DNA of 6,436 nt from positions 1 through 6,436 of the forward strand of contig CALCYB010000022.1 of assembly GCA_937906485.1 (NCBI GenBank), read 5' to 3'. The notes under the pieces are model-generated. The model had not been told where the DNA came from. It saw nothing but the letters and a program-made list of their open reading frames with translations, and did not search any database. A program made the translations under genes and the position numbers. Of this stretch, positions 1 through 6,436 are shown one piece after another (the first letter of the stretch is position 1; the number at the start of each line of letters is the position of its first letter). Source of the stretch: an uncultured Rikenellaceae bacterium. GTDB lineage: Bacteria; Bacteroidota; Bacteroidia; Bacteroidales; UBA932.

Positions 1-1514
1 CTGGCCTTAAAAGGACAAATGAACTCCATAAACTTGCAAAAACGCCACTCCTTATGACCATTGATGCCGAGTGGGGACTGGCCATGCGTTTTGATGATGT
101 GGTGATGTTCCCTCAGCAGATGCAGCTGGGCAGCCTGGCTACTCCTGAACTGGTCTATGAAATGGGGCTGCAGGTGGGCGGACAGTTGCGTCGGATCGGT
201 ATGCAGGTCAATTTTGCACCGGATGTGGACATCAACAACAATCCCTTGAATCCGGTAATCAATGTACGCTCTTTCGGCGAAGACCGGGATAAAGTGACGG
301 ACTATGCTGCCGCCTACCTCAAGGGAATGCAGGACGCAGGTATTGCGGTTTGTCTGAAACACTTCCCCGGGCATGGGGATACCTCTGTGGATTCCCACCA
401 TGCCCTGCCTTTGCTGGATTTTGACCGTGCCCGCCTGGACTCTCTGGAATTGTACCCTTTTCGGGAATTGATCCGCAGGGAATCCATTGATATGGTGATG
501 TTGGGCCATCTGGAGGTACCGGCGCTGGATCCGACCGGAACACCTTCTTCGCTTTCCAAACCCATCGTCACGGATCTGTTGAAAGAGGACATGGGATTTG
601 AAGGCATTGTCATCACGGATGCGTTGGGCATGAAGGGGGTGGCCAACCACCTCGCTCCGGAAGAGATCCCGTTGGCTGCTTTCCAGGCCGGTGTTGATAT
701 CATGCTGATGCCCAGCCAGGCAGAGGCCTCCATCAAGGCCATGCGGAAAGCCGTGCGCAAAGGCATCATTGCGCAAGAGGAGTTGGACGAGCGCGTCCGT
801 AAAGTCTTGCGCATGAAATACGACCTGGGGCTGTTGCCCTTGGATCAGCCGCGAATGAAGATTACCAAGGCGGCACTGCGTTCGGAAATCAATCGTCCGG
901 AGTACCGCAAACTTGTTCAGCAGATCGGGGATCAGACGATGATCTTGTTTGATAAAGGAAGACAAGTAGCTACTTCACAGGTATTTCCGATTGCCTCCGG
1001 CAAGACGGCTTACCTGGGTTTCCATCCCGAGAACAGTCCCGAGTCGGCTTATCTGGGGCAGGCCCTGAACCAATATGCCCAAGTGGATGAATACCTGCTG
1101 CCCGTCACGGCGTCCTATGCTGCGTTCATGGAATTGAAAGAGCAACTGGACCGCGAATACGAGACGGTCATCATCGGTATTCACCACACCCATCGGAACC
1201 CGCAGCGGGCTTTCGGATTGAACGACTGGCAGGCGGAAGCCATTGACCAGTGGGCGGCACAAGAACAGCGTCCGGATTTGGTACTGGCCTTTTTCGGCAT
1301 TCCTTACGGCGTGATGATGTTCAACAACCAGGCCCTGATGGAGGCGGTGGTGATAGCGCACCTGAATACGGACTACAACAACTTTGCGGTAGCCCGTCTG
1401 CTCAACGGAATGATCCAGGCAGAAGGCGTTCTGCCTGTGACCCTGGAAGCCATTCGTGGTCAGGTAGAAGAAAGTGATCCGCCCGCAAGGGACGTATTGA
1501 TGGATGTGGAATGA
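1..1514 (+). CDS. GH3 beta-N-acetylhexosaminidase-like glycosidase, 5' end outside window
   Basis: The frame is open from base 3 and already reads family sequence there (KTPLLMTIDAEWGLAMR), so the ATG at 54 is internal and the true start lies upstream. It encodes a family 3 glycoside hydrolase of the NagZ/beta-N-acetylglucosaminidase type, which removes terminal GlcNAc-like residues by a retaining mechanism. Counting from the Met at 54, KHFPGHG is at 102-108 and DSHHALP at 113-119; the latter carries the His of the NagZ-type Asp-His acid/base pair. The Asp in VITDALGM (residue 189, codon 618-620) is the expected nucleophile. After about residue 280 comes a Rossmann-like GH3 C-terminal region, and the protein stops soon after it. 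Many Bacteroidota homologues continue into a beta-lactamase-like serine hydrolase domain, which is absent here. The stop overlaps the next gene by ATGA, so the two are probably translationally coupled. The signal peptide and exact sugar specificity cannot be judged. Confidence 0.92.
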   Translation, partial: GLKRTNELHKLAKTPLLMTIDAEWGLAMRFDDVVMFPQQMQLGSLATPELVYEMGLQVGGQLRRIGMQVNFAPDVDINNNPLNPVINVRSFGEDRDKVTDYAAAYLKGMQDAGIAVCLKHFPGHGDTSVDSHHALPLLDFDRARLDSLELYPFRELIRRESIDMVMLGHLEVPALDPTGTPSSLSKPIVTDLLKEDMGFEGIVITDALGMKGVANHLAPEEIPLAAFQAGVDIMLMPSQAEASIKAMRKAVRKGIIAQEELDERVRKVLRMKYDLGLLPLDQPRMKITKAALRSEINRPEYRKLVQQIGDQTMILFDKGRQVATSQVFPIASGKTAYLGFHPENSPESAYLGQALNQYAQVDEYLLPVTASYAAFMELKEQLDREYETVIIGIHHTHRNPQRAFGLNDWQAEAIDQWAAQEQRPDLVLAFFGIPYGVMMFNNQALMEAVVIAHLNTDYNNFAVARLLNGMIQAEGVLPVTLEAIRGQVEESDPPARDVLMDVE

Positions 1515-3784
1515 GACGATTGCTTGTTCTGTGCTTGAGCTGTTGCCTGGTGGCTTGTACGACAGGGCCCTTCGGAGAGTGGGGGAGCGTGCGGCAAGGT
1601 GCTTCCGATCTTTGTTTTGAGCAGTTGGCGACCCGTTGGGACGAAGGTATCCCGCTTGGCAACGGAACCCTGGGACAGTTGGTCTGGAAAAAGGATAGCT
1701 CTCTGCGCTTTTCATTGGATCATACGGATTTATGGGATCTTCGGCCGACCGACAGTTTTGCCGGTTCAACCTTTCGTTTTGCCTGGGTGAAAGAGCACAT
1801 CCGCAGTGGCGATTACCTGCCGGTACAGCAGAAACTGGATTGGCCGTACAACAATGAGCCGGCGCCTTCCAAAATCCCCGGCGGTGCGCTTGAATTTGGC
1901 CTGGCCTCTGTGGGAGAACCCATAAAAGTACATTTGTCCTTGGCAGATGCTACCTGTCAGTTGGACTGGGCCTCCGGTCTGCGCCTGCAGACCTTTGTCC
2001 ATGCCACTGAGCCGGTCGGCTGGTTCCGATGGTCCGAAGCCCAGGATCCGGCTCTGCTGCCTTTGCCCCGCATTGTCCCTCCTCCCTACCATACCGGATC
2101 CTTGCAGACGGCCTCCCCGGTGTCGGGACAGGATCTGCGGCGTTTGGGCTACGATCCGGGTTTTGTGGATACCCTCCTGCTGACCGGAAAACGGGGAAGG
2201 ATGTGTTATCATCAGCCCGGTTACGGTGATTTTGCGTATGAAATCTGGGTGGAATGGGAAAGGACCGATGACGGACTGGTCGGCTGTTGGTCGTTGGGAC
2301 CGGTGGACAAACCCTATGCAGGGCAGCAAGTCTTGTCAGAGGCCGCCAGACAAGGCTGGAAAAGGTCTTGGAAACAGCACAGGACTTATTGGCAGACCTA
2401 TTGGGACCGCACATCGGTCTGTTTGCCCGATTCGTTGCTACAGCGCCAGTATGACAATGAAATGTATAAATTCGGCTCCGTAGCCCGTGCTGATGCCGCC
2501 CCGATTTCACTGCAGGCGGTATGGACGGCGGACAACGGGAAACTGCCTCCCTGGAAAGGTGATTTTCACCACGACCTGAATACCCAGCTGAGCTATTGGC
2601 CGGCCTATGCCGGAAACCGGCTTTCCGAAGGTCTGGGTTATTTGAATACCTTGTGGGAGCAGCAGCAGGTCTATCGCCATTACACCCGTACCTATTTTGA
2701 GGCTCCGGGGCTGAACGTGCCCGGTGTCTGCACCCGCAGCGGAGAGCCGATGGGAGGTTGGATCCAGTATGCCATGTCACAAACGGTATCGGCGTGGATG
2801 TCCCAGCATTTCTACCTGCATTGGCAGTACAGCCGTGATACGGTGTTCCTGCGAGAGAGGGCTTGGCCCTTCATTCGCGAATCCGCCCGCTTTCTGGAAG
2901 CGGTTTCGTATGTGGATGAGCACGGTTACCGGCGCCTGGAATTCAGTTCCAGTCCGGAGATTTTTGACAATTCAATCCAGGCCTGGTTCAAGGAAATGAC
3001 CAACTTTGACTTGTCCCTGATGCACTTTGTCTTTGAAAAAACGGCCGAATTGGCCAAAGAGTTATCGCTGCCCCATGAAGTGGAGCACTGGCAGGCCCTC
3101 GCTGCACAGCTGCCTGCCCTGGATCTTGACTCGCAAGGAGGCCTGACCTTTGCTCCGGGCTATGAGTACGATGCCTCGCACCGTCATTTTTCCCACGCGT
3201 TGGCCATCCACCCGTTGGGACTGCTGGACTGGGATGGGGGAGAGCAGCAGCGTCGCATCATCCGGCAGACCCTTGAGGATCTGATTCATTATGGGCCGGA
3301 CTATTGGACCGGTTATTCGTATGCCTGGTTTGCCAATCTTGCGGCTCGTGCCCGTCGGGGGGATCTTGCTGAGGAAGCCTTGCGTACGTTTGCTGCGTGC
3401 TTCTGTCTGCCCAATACCTTCCATGTCAACGGGGACCAGTCCGGTACCGGTAAATCTAGGTTGACCTATCGTCCCTTTACCCTGGAGGGAAACTTTGCTT
3501 TTGCGGCGGCTGTACACGAAATGTTGATCCAATCCCACACCGGAGTCGTCCGTCTGTTCCCTGCCATCCCCGCGCATTGGACCCATGTCTCGTTTGAACG
3601 CCTCCGTACGCGAGGTGCTTTCCTCGTGTCTGCTGTCATGACTGACGGGCAGCTGTCACGGCTGGTGGTTGAGTCAGAGAGTGGTGGGGAATTGGTCATG
3701 AAAGCTCCTGAAGGACAGCTGATTGATGGGAAAGATACCTTGCGGATGCAGTTCCGGCCCGGTGAAATCAAGCGCATCTTGTAA
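1511..3784 (+). CDS. GH95-like glycoside hydrolase, lipoprotein
   Basis: The 757-residue protein starts with MRR, a short hydrophobic stretch and an LVAC lipobox (Cys16), so it is probably a lipoprotein of the periplasm or outer membrane. No clear acidic surface-export signal follows the Cys. The N-terminal domain has the GH95 hallmark WDEGIPLGNGTLG (43-55) and DHTDLWD (70-76). The (alpha/alpha)6 barrel region has DFHHDLNTQLSYWP (351-364), SSSPE (479-483), HRHFSH (557-562) and FTLEGNF (656-662), followed by EMLIQSHTGVVRLFPAIP and a C-terminal beta domain. GH95 enzymes are inverting alpha-L-fucosidases or alpha-L-galactosidases. Glu483 fits the general acid. The usual NxN motif is D355-L-N357 here, and the Asp of FQIDGN is Glu659, so this is a divergent subgroup and the substrate should not be assumed to be fucose. 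The start is set by the signal peptide and by the ATGA overlap with the GH3 gene. Confidence 0.8.
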   Translation: MRRLLVLCLSCCLVACTTGPFGEWGSVRQGASDLCFEQLATRWDEGIPLGNGTLGQLVWKKDSSLRFSLDHTDLWDLRPTDSFAGSTFRFAWVKEHIRSGDYLPVQQKLDWPYNNEPAPSKIPGGALEFGLASVGEPIKVHLSLADATCQLDWASGLRLQTFVHATEPVGWFRWSEAQDPALLPLPRIVPPPYHTGSLQTASPVSGQDLRRLGYDPGFVDTLLLTGKRGRMCYHQPGYGDFAYEIWVEWERTDDGLVGCWSLGPVDKPYAGQQVLSEAARQGWKRSWKQHRTYWQTYWDRTSVCLPDSLLQRQYDNEMYKFGSVARADAAPISLQAVWTADNGKLPPWKGDFHHDLNTQLSYWPAYAGNRLSEGLGYLNTLWEQQQVYRHYTRTYFEAPGLNVPGVCTRSGEPMGGWIQYAMSQTVSAWMSQHFYLHWQYSRDTVFLRERAWPFIRESARFLEAVSYVDEHGYRRLEFSSSPEIFDNSIQAWFKEMTNFDLSLMHFVFEKTAELAKELSLPHEVEHWQALAAQLPALDLDSQGGLTFAPGYEYDASHRHFSHALAIHPLGLLDWDGGEQQRRIIRQTLEDLIHYGPDYWTGYSYAWFANLAARARRGDLAEEALRTFAACFCLPNTFHVNGDQSGTGKSRLTYRPFTLEGNFAFAAAVHEMLIQSHTGVVRLFPAIPAHWTHVSFERLRTRGAFLVSAVMTDGQLSRLVVESESGGELVMKAPEGQLIDGKDTLRMQFRPGEIKRIL

Positions 3785-3811
3785 TGCCAAAATGACTTTG
3801 GCAGAATTTTT
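3785..3811 (+). terminator. Rho-independent terminator of the glycosidase operon
   Basis: A perfect 7-bp inverted repeat, TGCCAAA (3785-3791) and TTTGGCA (3797-3803), with a 5-base loop begins immediately after the TAA stop at 3782-3784. It is followed by GAA and five T (3807-3811). The stem is short but stable enough, and the position fits the end of the GH3/GH95-like transcript. The T-run is modest, so termination may be partial. Confidence 0.6.
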
Positions 3812-3827
3812 GCAGTTTATAGTTTTT
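3797..3827 (+). promoter_or_regulatory. Probable Bacteroidota-type promoter for the malic enzyme
   Basis: TTTG at 3797-3800 and TAGTTTTT at 3820-3827 are separated by 19 bases. This resembles the Bacteroides -33 TTTG / -7 TAnnTTTG promoter, missing only the final G of the -7 box. Transcription would begin around 3833, giving a leader of about 20 bases before the ATG at 3854. The -33 box lies in the terminator stem, and the -7 box lies in the left arm of the palindrome described separately. In A/T-rich DNA such matches arise easily. Confidence 0.4.
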
Positions 3828-3851
3828 ATAAATTGATAAAAATTATAAACT
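3814..3851. repeat. 16-bp-arm A/T-rich inverted repeat before the malic enzyme ATG
   Basis: The left arm AGTTTATAGTTTTTAT (3814-3829) pairs with the right arm ATAAAAATTATAAACT (3836-3851) around a 6-base centre. The single mismatch (G3822 against T3843) would be a G-U wobble in RNA. It ends two bases before the start codon at 3854 and covers the proposed -7 box, so it could be a repressor or activator operator. If transcription begins upstream of it, it would instead form a hairpin just in front of the start codon. No regulator gene is visible in the window. Confidence 0.6.
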
Positions 3852-3853
3852 AT

Positions 3854-5122
3854 ATGATACATATCACGAAAGAGGCTGCTTTGGCCTATCACCGTCAGGG
3901 GCGGCCCGGAAAAATGGAGACCGTGCCGACCAAACCTTATGCTACGGCAAAAGATTTGTCGTTGGCTTATTCTCCGGGAGTTGCCTATCCGAGCATCGCA
4001 ATCCACAAGCAACCCGAGCAAGTGTACGATTACACCAACAAAGGGAACCTGGTGGCGGTTATTTCCAACGGGACTGCGGTCCTGGGACTCGGGGACATCG
4101 GTGCCGCTGCAGGGAAGCCGGTGATGGAAGGGAAGGCGTTGCTGTTCAAATCTTTTGCTGGATTGGATGCCTTTGACATTGAGGTGGATGAGCGGGATCC
4201 GGAAAAGTTTGTGCAGATTGTCAAGGCCATTGCTCCGACTTTTGGAGGAATCAACCTGGAAGATATCAAGGCGCCCGAGTGTTTTGAAATAGAACGTCGG
4301 CTGAAACAGGAGTGTGATATTCCGGTCATGCACGATGACCAGCACGGGACCGCCATCATTACGGGGGCTGCTTTGCTGAATGCATTGGAAATACAGCAAA
4401 AATCCATCGAAGAAGTACGCGTGGTGGTCAATGGAGCGGGGGCAGCCGCGCTTGCCTGTACCCGTTTTTACCATAGTTTGGGTGTTCGTCCGGAGAATAC
4501 CATCTTGTGTGACAGCAAAGGGGTGGTCACGACTTCCCGAAAAGACCTTTCTCCCCAAAAGCTGGCCTTTGCCACCCAACGTTCCGTTTCCACGTTGGAG
4601 GAGGCTCTGGTCGGGGCAGATGTTTTTTTGGGGTTGTCGCAAAAAGATGTGCTGACGCCACAGATGCTCCGCTCGATGGCTGATCGTCCCATCGTTTTTG
4701 CCTTGGCAAATCCCGATCCTGAAATTGCGTATGAGACAGCCAAAGCGACCCGTAGCGATTTGATTTTTGCAACAGGCCGCTCCGACTATCCCAATCAGGT
4801 CAATAATGCCCTGGGTTTTCCTTTTATTTTCCGGGGAGCGATGGATGTCCGCGCTACTGAAATCAATGAGCCGATGAAGCTGGCGGCGGCACGCGCCATC
4901 GCCGATCTGGCCAAATTGCCGGTTCCGGAAACGGTATTGGCGGCCTACCAGGAGTCCTCCATGAAATATGGTCCGGATTACATCCTGCCCAAGCCCCTGG
5001 ATGCCCGTCTGCTCACTACTGTTGCGCCTGCCGTCGCGAAAGCGGCAATGGATTCAGGAGTTGCCCGACGCAGCATCGAGGATTGGGACCAATATGTGGT
5101 CAGCTTAGGACAATTCGTTTAA
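3854..5122 (+). CDS. maeB: Malic enzyme, single-domain (MaeB malic half only)
   Basis: This 422-residue cytoplasmic enzyme oxidatively decarboxylates malate to pyruvate and CO2, reducing NAD(P)+; MaeB-type enzymes usually use NADP. Motifs in order from the ATG: SLAYSPGVA (36-44), MEGKALL with the catalytic Lys94, NLEDI with Glu136 and Asp137, MHDDQHGTA (159-167) with metal-binding Asp, the Rossmann loop GAGAAA (194-199), ANPDPE (285-290) and FATGRSDYPNQVNN (305-318). The ATG at 3854 is chosen because MIHITKEAALAYH matches the family N-terminus; a TTG at 3833 in the same frame lies in the palindrome. No Shine-Dalgarno is evident, as is common in this phylum. Typical Bacteroidota MaeB proteins are about 750 residues with a C-terminal phosphotransacetylase-like domain. 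This one stops after the ARRSIEDWDQY segment, at the linker. Its last 18 bp overlap the opposing recombinase gene. The symbol rests on the malic domain alone. Confidence 0.96.
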   Translation: MIHITKEAALAYHRQGRPGKMETVPTKPYATAKDLSLAYSPGVAYPSIAIHKQPEQVYDYTNKGNLVAVISNGTAVLGLGDIGAAAGKPVMEGKALLFKSFAGLDAFDIEVDERDPEKFVQIVKAIAPTFGGINLEDIKAPECFEIERRLKQECDIPVMHDDQHGTAIITGAALLNALEIQQKSIEEVRVVVNGAGAAALACTRFYHSLGVRPENTILCDSKGVVTTSRKDLSPQKLAFATQRSVSTLEEALVGADVFLGLSQKDVLTPQMLRSMADRPIVFALANPDPEIAYETAKATRSDLIFATGRSDYPNQVNNALGFPFIFRGAMDVRATEINEPMKLAAARAIADLAKLPVPETVLAAYQESSMKYGPDYILPKPLDARLLTTVAPAVAKAAMDSGVARRSIEDWDQYVVSLGQFV

Positions 5123-6109
5123 AATCATGTGATTGGCTTGGTCAATAATCACCGGATCGATTGAATCCAGGTAGATTCGGGTGGTGGTTTCATTGTGGTG
5201 TCCCATGCTGGCGCTGATGATGGAGATGGGGATTTGTTTGCGTTGCGCGATGCTCGCCCAGGAATGTCGTGCCACGTATGTGGATAGCGGGGTATCCAGG
5301 TGTAGCCGGCCTGATATCATTTTCAAGTTCTCATTGACCTTGTGAAGGGCATTGCCGTACATTCTCCTTAACCTCGTTGCATCGGTCTGTCCGCTCTTAT
5401 CCGACGCGTGGTCTGCGGTCAGAATGGGCAGGAGAAAGGGACTTTGGGGATTTTTGTATTTGTCTACAATTTCCTGCATGCAACCTTCCCAGCGGATGCG
5501 TAAAGGTTGGCCGGTCTTTTTACGGAAATAGAGCAATGTGCCGTCTCTGACATCCGTTTTTTTGAGGTATGCCATGTCAATGAAGGACATACCTCGTGTA
5601 TAGAAACTGAATAGAAACAGGTCTCGGGCCAGGTTCAGATGCGGCGAGTCGGAAAGATCCAGCCGTTTGATCTTCCGGATTACCGTCAGGGAAATTGCCC
5701 GTTTGGCCGTTTTGTCCACGCCGGTATAAACGTGTCGGAAGGGATCGCCTTCGGCCGCAGGAAATGCCCGGTCCAGCGTGGCGCGGTTGTAGGCAGCACG
5801 CAGGATGCGCATGTAAAATGAGGACGTGTTGCGGCAGACCCCTCGGGTCTTGAGCCAATGTTCGTATTCCAGGACCAGGATCTGCGTCATTTCGTTGGTC
5901 TTCAGATCGCGGTAGCCCCTGAAGCGTTGGAAACTGCGTAGGGCACTAAGGTATGTGTCGGCAGTTCGGTGACGGCCTTCACTGCGCAGTTGCTCGGCCT
6001 GTTCTTGAATTTGAGAGAAGAATCCATCTTTTACGATGGGTGCGGAAACATGTTCCGGAGACGACAGGTTTATCGAATAGGAGGTCGCCGGAGAATAATA
6101 ATTCATCAT
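5105..6109 (-). CDS. Tyrosine recombinase / site-specific integrase (Bacteroides type)
   Basis: The 334-residue protein cuts and rejoins DNA at specific sites through a phosphotyrosine intermediate. A variable N-terminal tail of about 28 residues is followed by a SAM-like core-binding domain (about 29-125), ending in the family stretch NTSSFYMRILRAAYNRA, and a catalytic domain (about 135-330). Catalytic residues visible: Arg172 in FYTRGMSF, Lys in FRKKTGQ (197-198), Arg281 in YVARHSWAS, His304/305 in MGHHNE and the nucleophile Tyr313 in TRIYLDS. The first His of the HxxR box is Tyr278, which appears to be usual for this Bacteroidota group. All core residues are present, so it is probably active. 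Relatives serve as DNA invertases that switch surface genes and as integrases of mobile elements; no flanking inverted repeats or att duplications are visible. The ATG at 6107-6109 is used; a second ATG follows directly. Confidence 0.95.
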   Translation of the reverse strand: MMNYYSPATSYSINLSSPEHVSAPIVKDGFFSQIQEQAEQLRSEGRHRTADTYLSALRSFQRFRGYRDLKTNEMTQILVLEYEHWLKTRGVCRNTSSFYMRILRAAYNRATLDRAFPAAEGDPFRHVYTGVDKTAKRAISLTVIRKIKRLDLSDSPHLNLARDLFLFSFYTRGMSFIDMAYLKKTDVRDGTLLYFRKKTGQPLRIRWEGCMQEIVDKYKNPQSPFLLPILTADHASDKSGQTDATRLRRMYGNALHKVNENLKMISGRLHLDTPLSTYVARHSWASIAQRKQIPISIISASMGHHNETTTRIYLDSIDPVIIDQANHMILNELS

Positions 6110-6154
6110 ATCGGACTGTTTTATGGGTTATAGCAGCCCGAAGATAGGATAGGA

Positions 6155-6436
6155 TTACCTGCAGATGCGCCTGATCAGGGATTTATCTTTGGCAAACCAT
6201 TCGCTCAGTTCGATGTGGGTTGTGGCTTCTTCGCTGAGCAGGTGGGAGGTAGAGGAGTGTCGGGTGAAATCGCCTGTGAGCAGGATGACCCTGATTTTCA
6301 GGGCTTGAAGTTTTTTGATGAGCATTTCGTGGTCGGCATCTCCTGTAATCAGGATGACGTAATCGAATTTGAAGGCGTGGTTGTTGAAGCAATGCCCAAC
6401 GCGACCTTCAAGGTGAAGCTGCCGAATGATATGATC
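6155..6436 (-). CDS. NYN-domain (LabA/DUF88-like, PIN-fold) protein, C-terminal part
   Basis: Reading leftward from the right window edge, one frame is open for 93 residues to a TAA at 6155-6157; the start lies beyond the window. The residues FDYVILITGDADHEMLIKKL followed by KIRVILLTG and SHLLSEEATTHIEL match the second half of the NYN/DUF88 fold: the acidic TGDxD loop (Asp33, Asp35 of this fragment), the helix after it, and the closing strand and helix. NYN proteins are PIN-like and are thought to be metal-dependent nucleases acting on RNA; the remaining acidic residues would lie in the missing part. It ends shortly after the domain, in a basic tail (SLIRRICR). It is 45 bp upstream of the recombinase on the same strand, so co-transcription is possible. 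The target is unknown. A function other than nuclease cannot be excluded from a fragment. Confidence 0.75.
   Translation of the reverse strand, partial: DHIIRQLHLEGRVGHCFNNHAFKFDYVILITGDADHEMLIKKLQALKIRVILLTGDFTRHSSTSHLLSEEATTHIELSEWFAKDKSLIRRICR

Noticed and set aside
54..56. ATG as start of the GH3 gene
   Set aside because: Conserved GH3 sequence is already present in frame upstream of it, from base 3, so it is an internal Met.
975..2780. Two minus-strand reading frames of 264 and 276 residues opposite the glycosidase genes
   Set aside because: Their composition is irregular with no motifs, and they are fully antisense to well-supported enzymes.
3833..3835. TTG as start of the malic enzyme
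   Set aside because: It lies at the centre of the palindrome and adds seven residues not typical of the family; the ATG at 3854 matches the usual N-terminus.
3674..4642. Long minus-strand reading frame of 322 residues opposite the malic enzyme
   Set aside because: It has no recognisable family, lies antisense to strongly conserved coding sequence and spans two genes; it is a shadow of codon bias.
5123..5134. Short dyad AATCA/TGATT beside the malic enzyme stop codon, as a terminator or att core
   Set aside because: There are only 5-bp A/T-rich arms with a 2-base centre, no T-tract, and it lies inside the recombinase coding sequence.
6110..6154. Gap between NYN and recombinase genes as a promoter or invertible site
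   Set aside because: It holds only a short AGGAT tandem and weak 3-bp pairings; no promoter match or inverted repeat is convincing.
6170..6179. Perfect palindrome CCTGATCAGG
   Set aside because: It is short, lies within NYN coding sequence and is of a kind expected by chance in a window this size.
6183..6392. 69-residue minus-strand reading frame rich in Arg, Pro and His
   Set aside because: It is an out-of-frame reading of the NYN-domain gene, whose correct frame has no start codon inside the window.

Overview
The window looks like chromosomal DNA from a member of the Bacteroidota, probably the order Bacteroidales. Base composition is roughly balanced by eye. Three things point there: the tyrosine recombinase has the typical Bacteroides-type sequence, the malic enzyme start has an A/T-rich leader with no Shine-Dalgarno, and there is a TTTG / TAnnTTTG-like promoter. 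No rRNA, tRNA, CRISPR array or insertion sequence was seen.

Left part (1-3784, + strand): a two-gene glycoside hydrolase operon. The first gene enters from outside the window and encodes a GH3-family beta-N-acetylhexosaminidase-like enzyme. It overlaps by an ATGA the start of a 757-residue lipoprotein related to GH95 (alpha-L-fucosidase/galactosidase family). That protein keeps the presumed general acid but differs at the residues that set up the base in classical GH95 enzymes. Together they suggest removal of sugar residues from an exported or surface-bound substrate that cannot be identified from sequence. A small hairpin with a T-tract right after the second stop codon probably ends the transcript.

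Middle (3785-5122, + strand): a very compact 69-bp intergenic region holds the terminator, a probable promoter and a 16-bp-arm A/T-rich inverted repeat that ends two bases before the chosen ATG. Behind it lies a malic enzyme of 422 residues. It matches the malic half of the long MaeB enzymes but has no phosphotransacetylase half.

Right part (5105-6436, - strand): a Bacteroides-type tyrosine recombinase whose 3' end overlaps the malic enzyme 3' end tail to tail by 18 bp. Upstream of it, in the same direction and 45 bp away, is the C-terminal part of an NYN-domain (PIN-like) protein that runs off the right edge. The recombinase may be a DNA invertase or the integrase of a mobile element; no clear inverted repeats or att sites are visible here.

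Nothing in the window is convincingly a new system. The points most worth checking are the altered GH95 active site, the single-domain malic enzyme abutting a recombinase, and the palindrome over the malic enzyme promoter.
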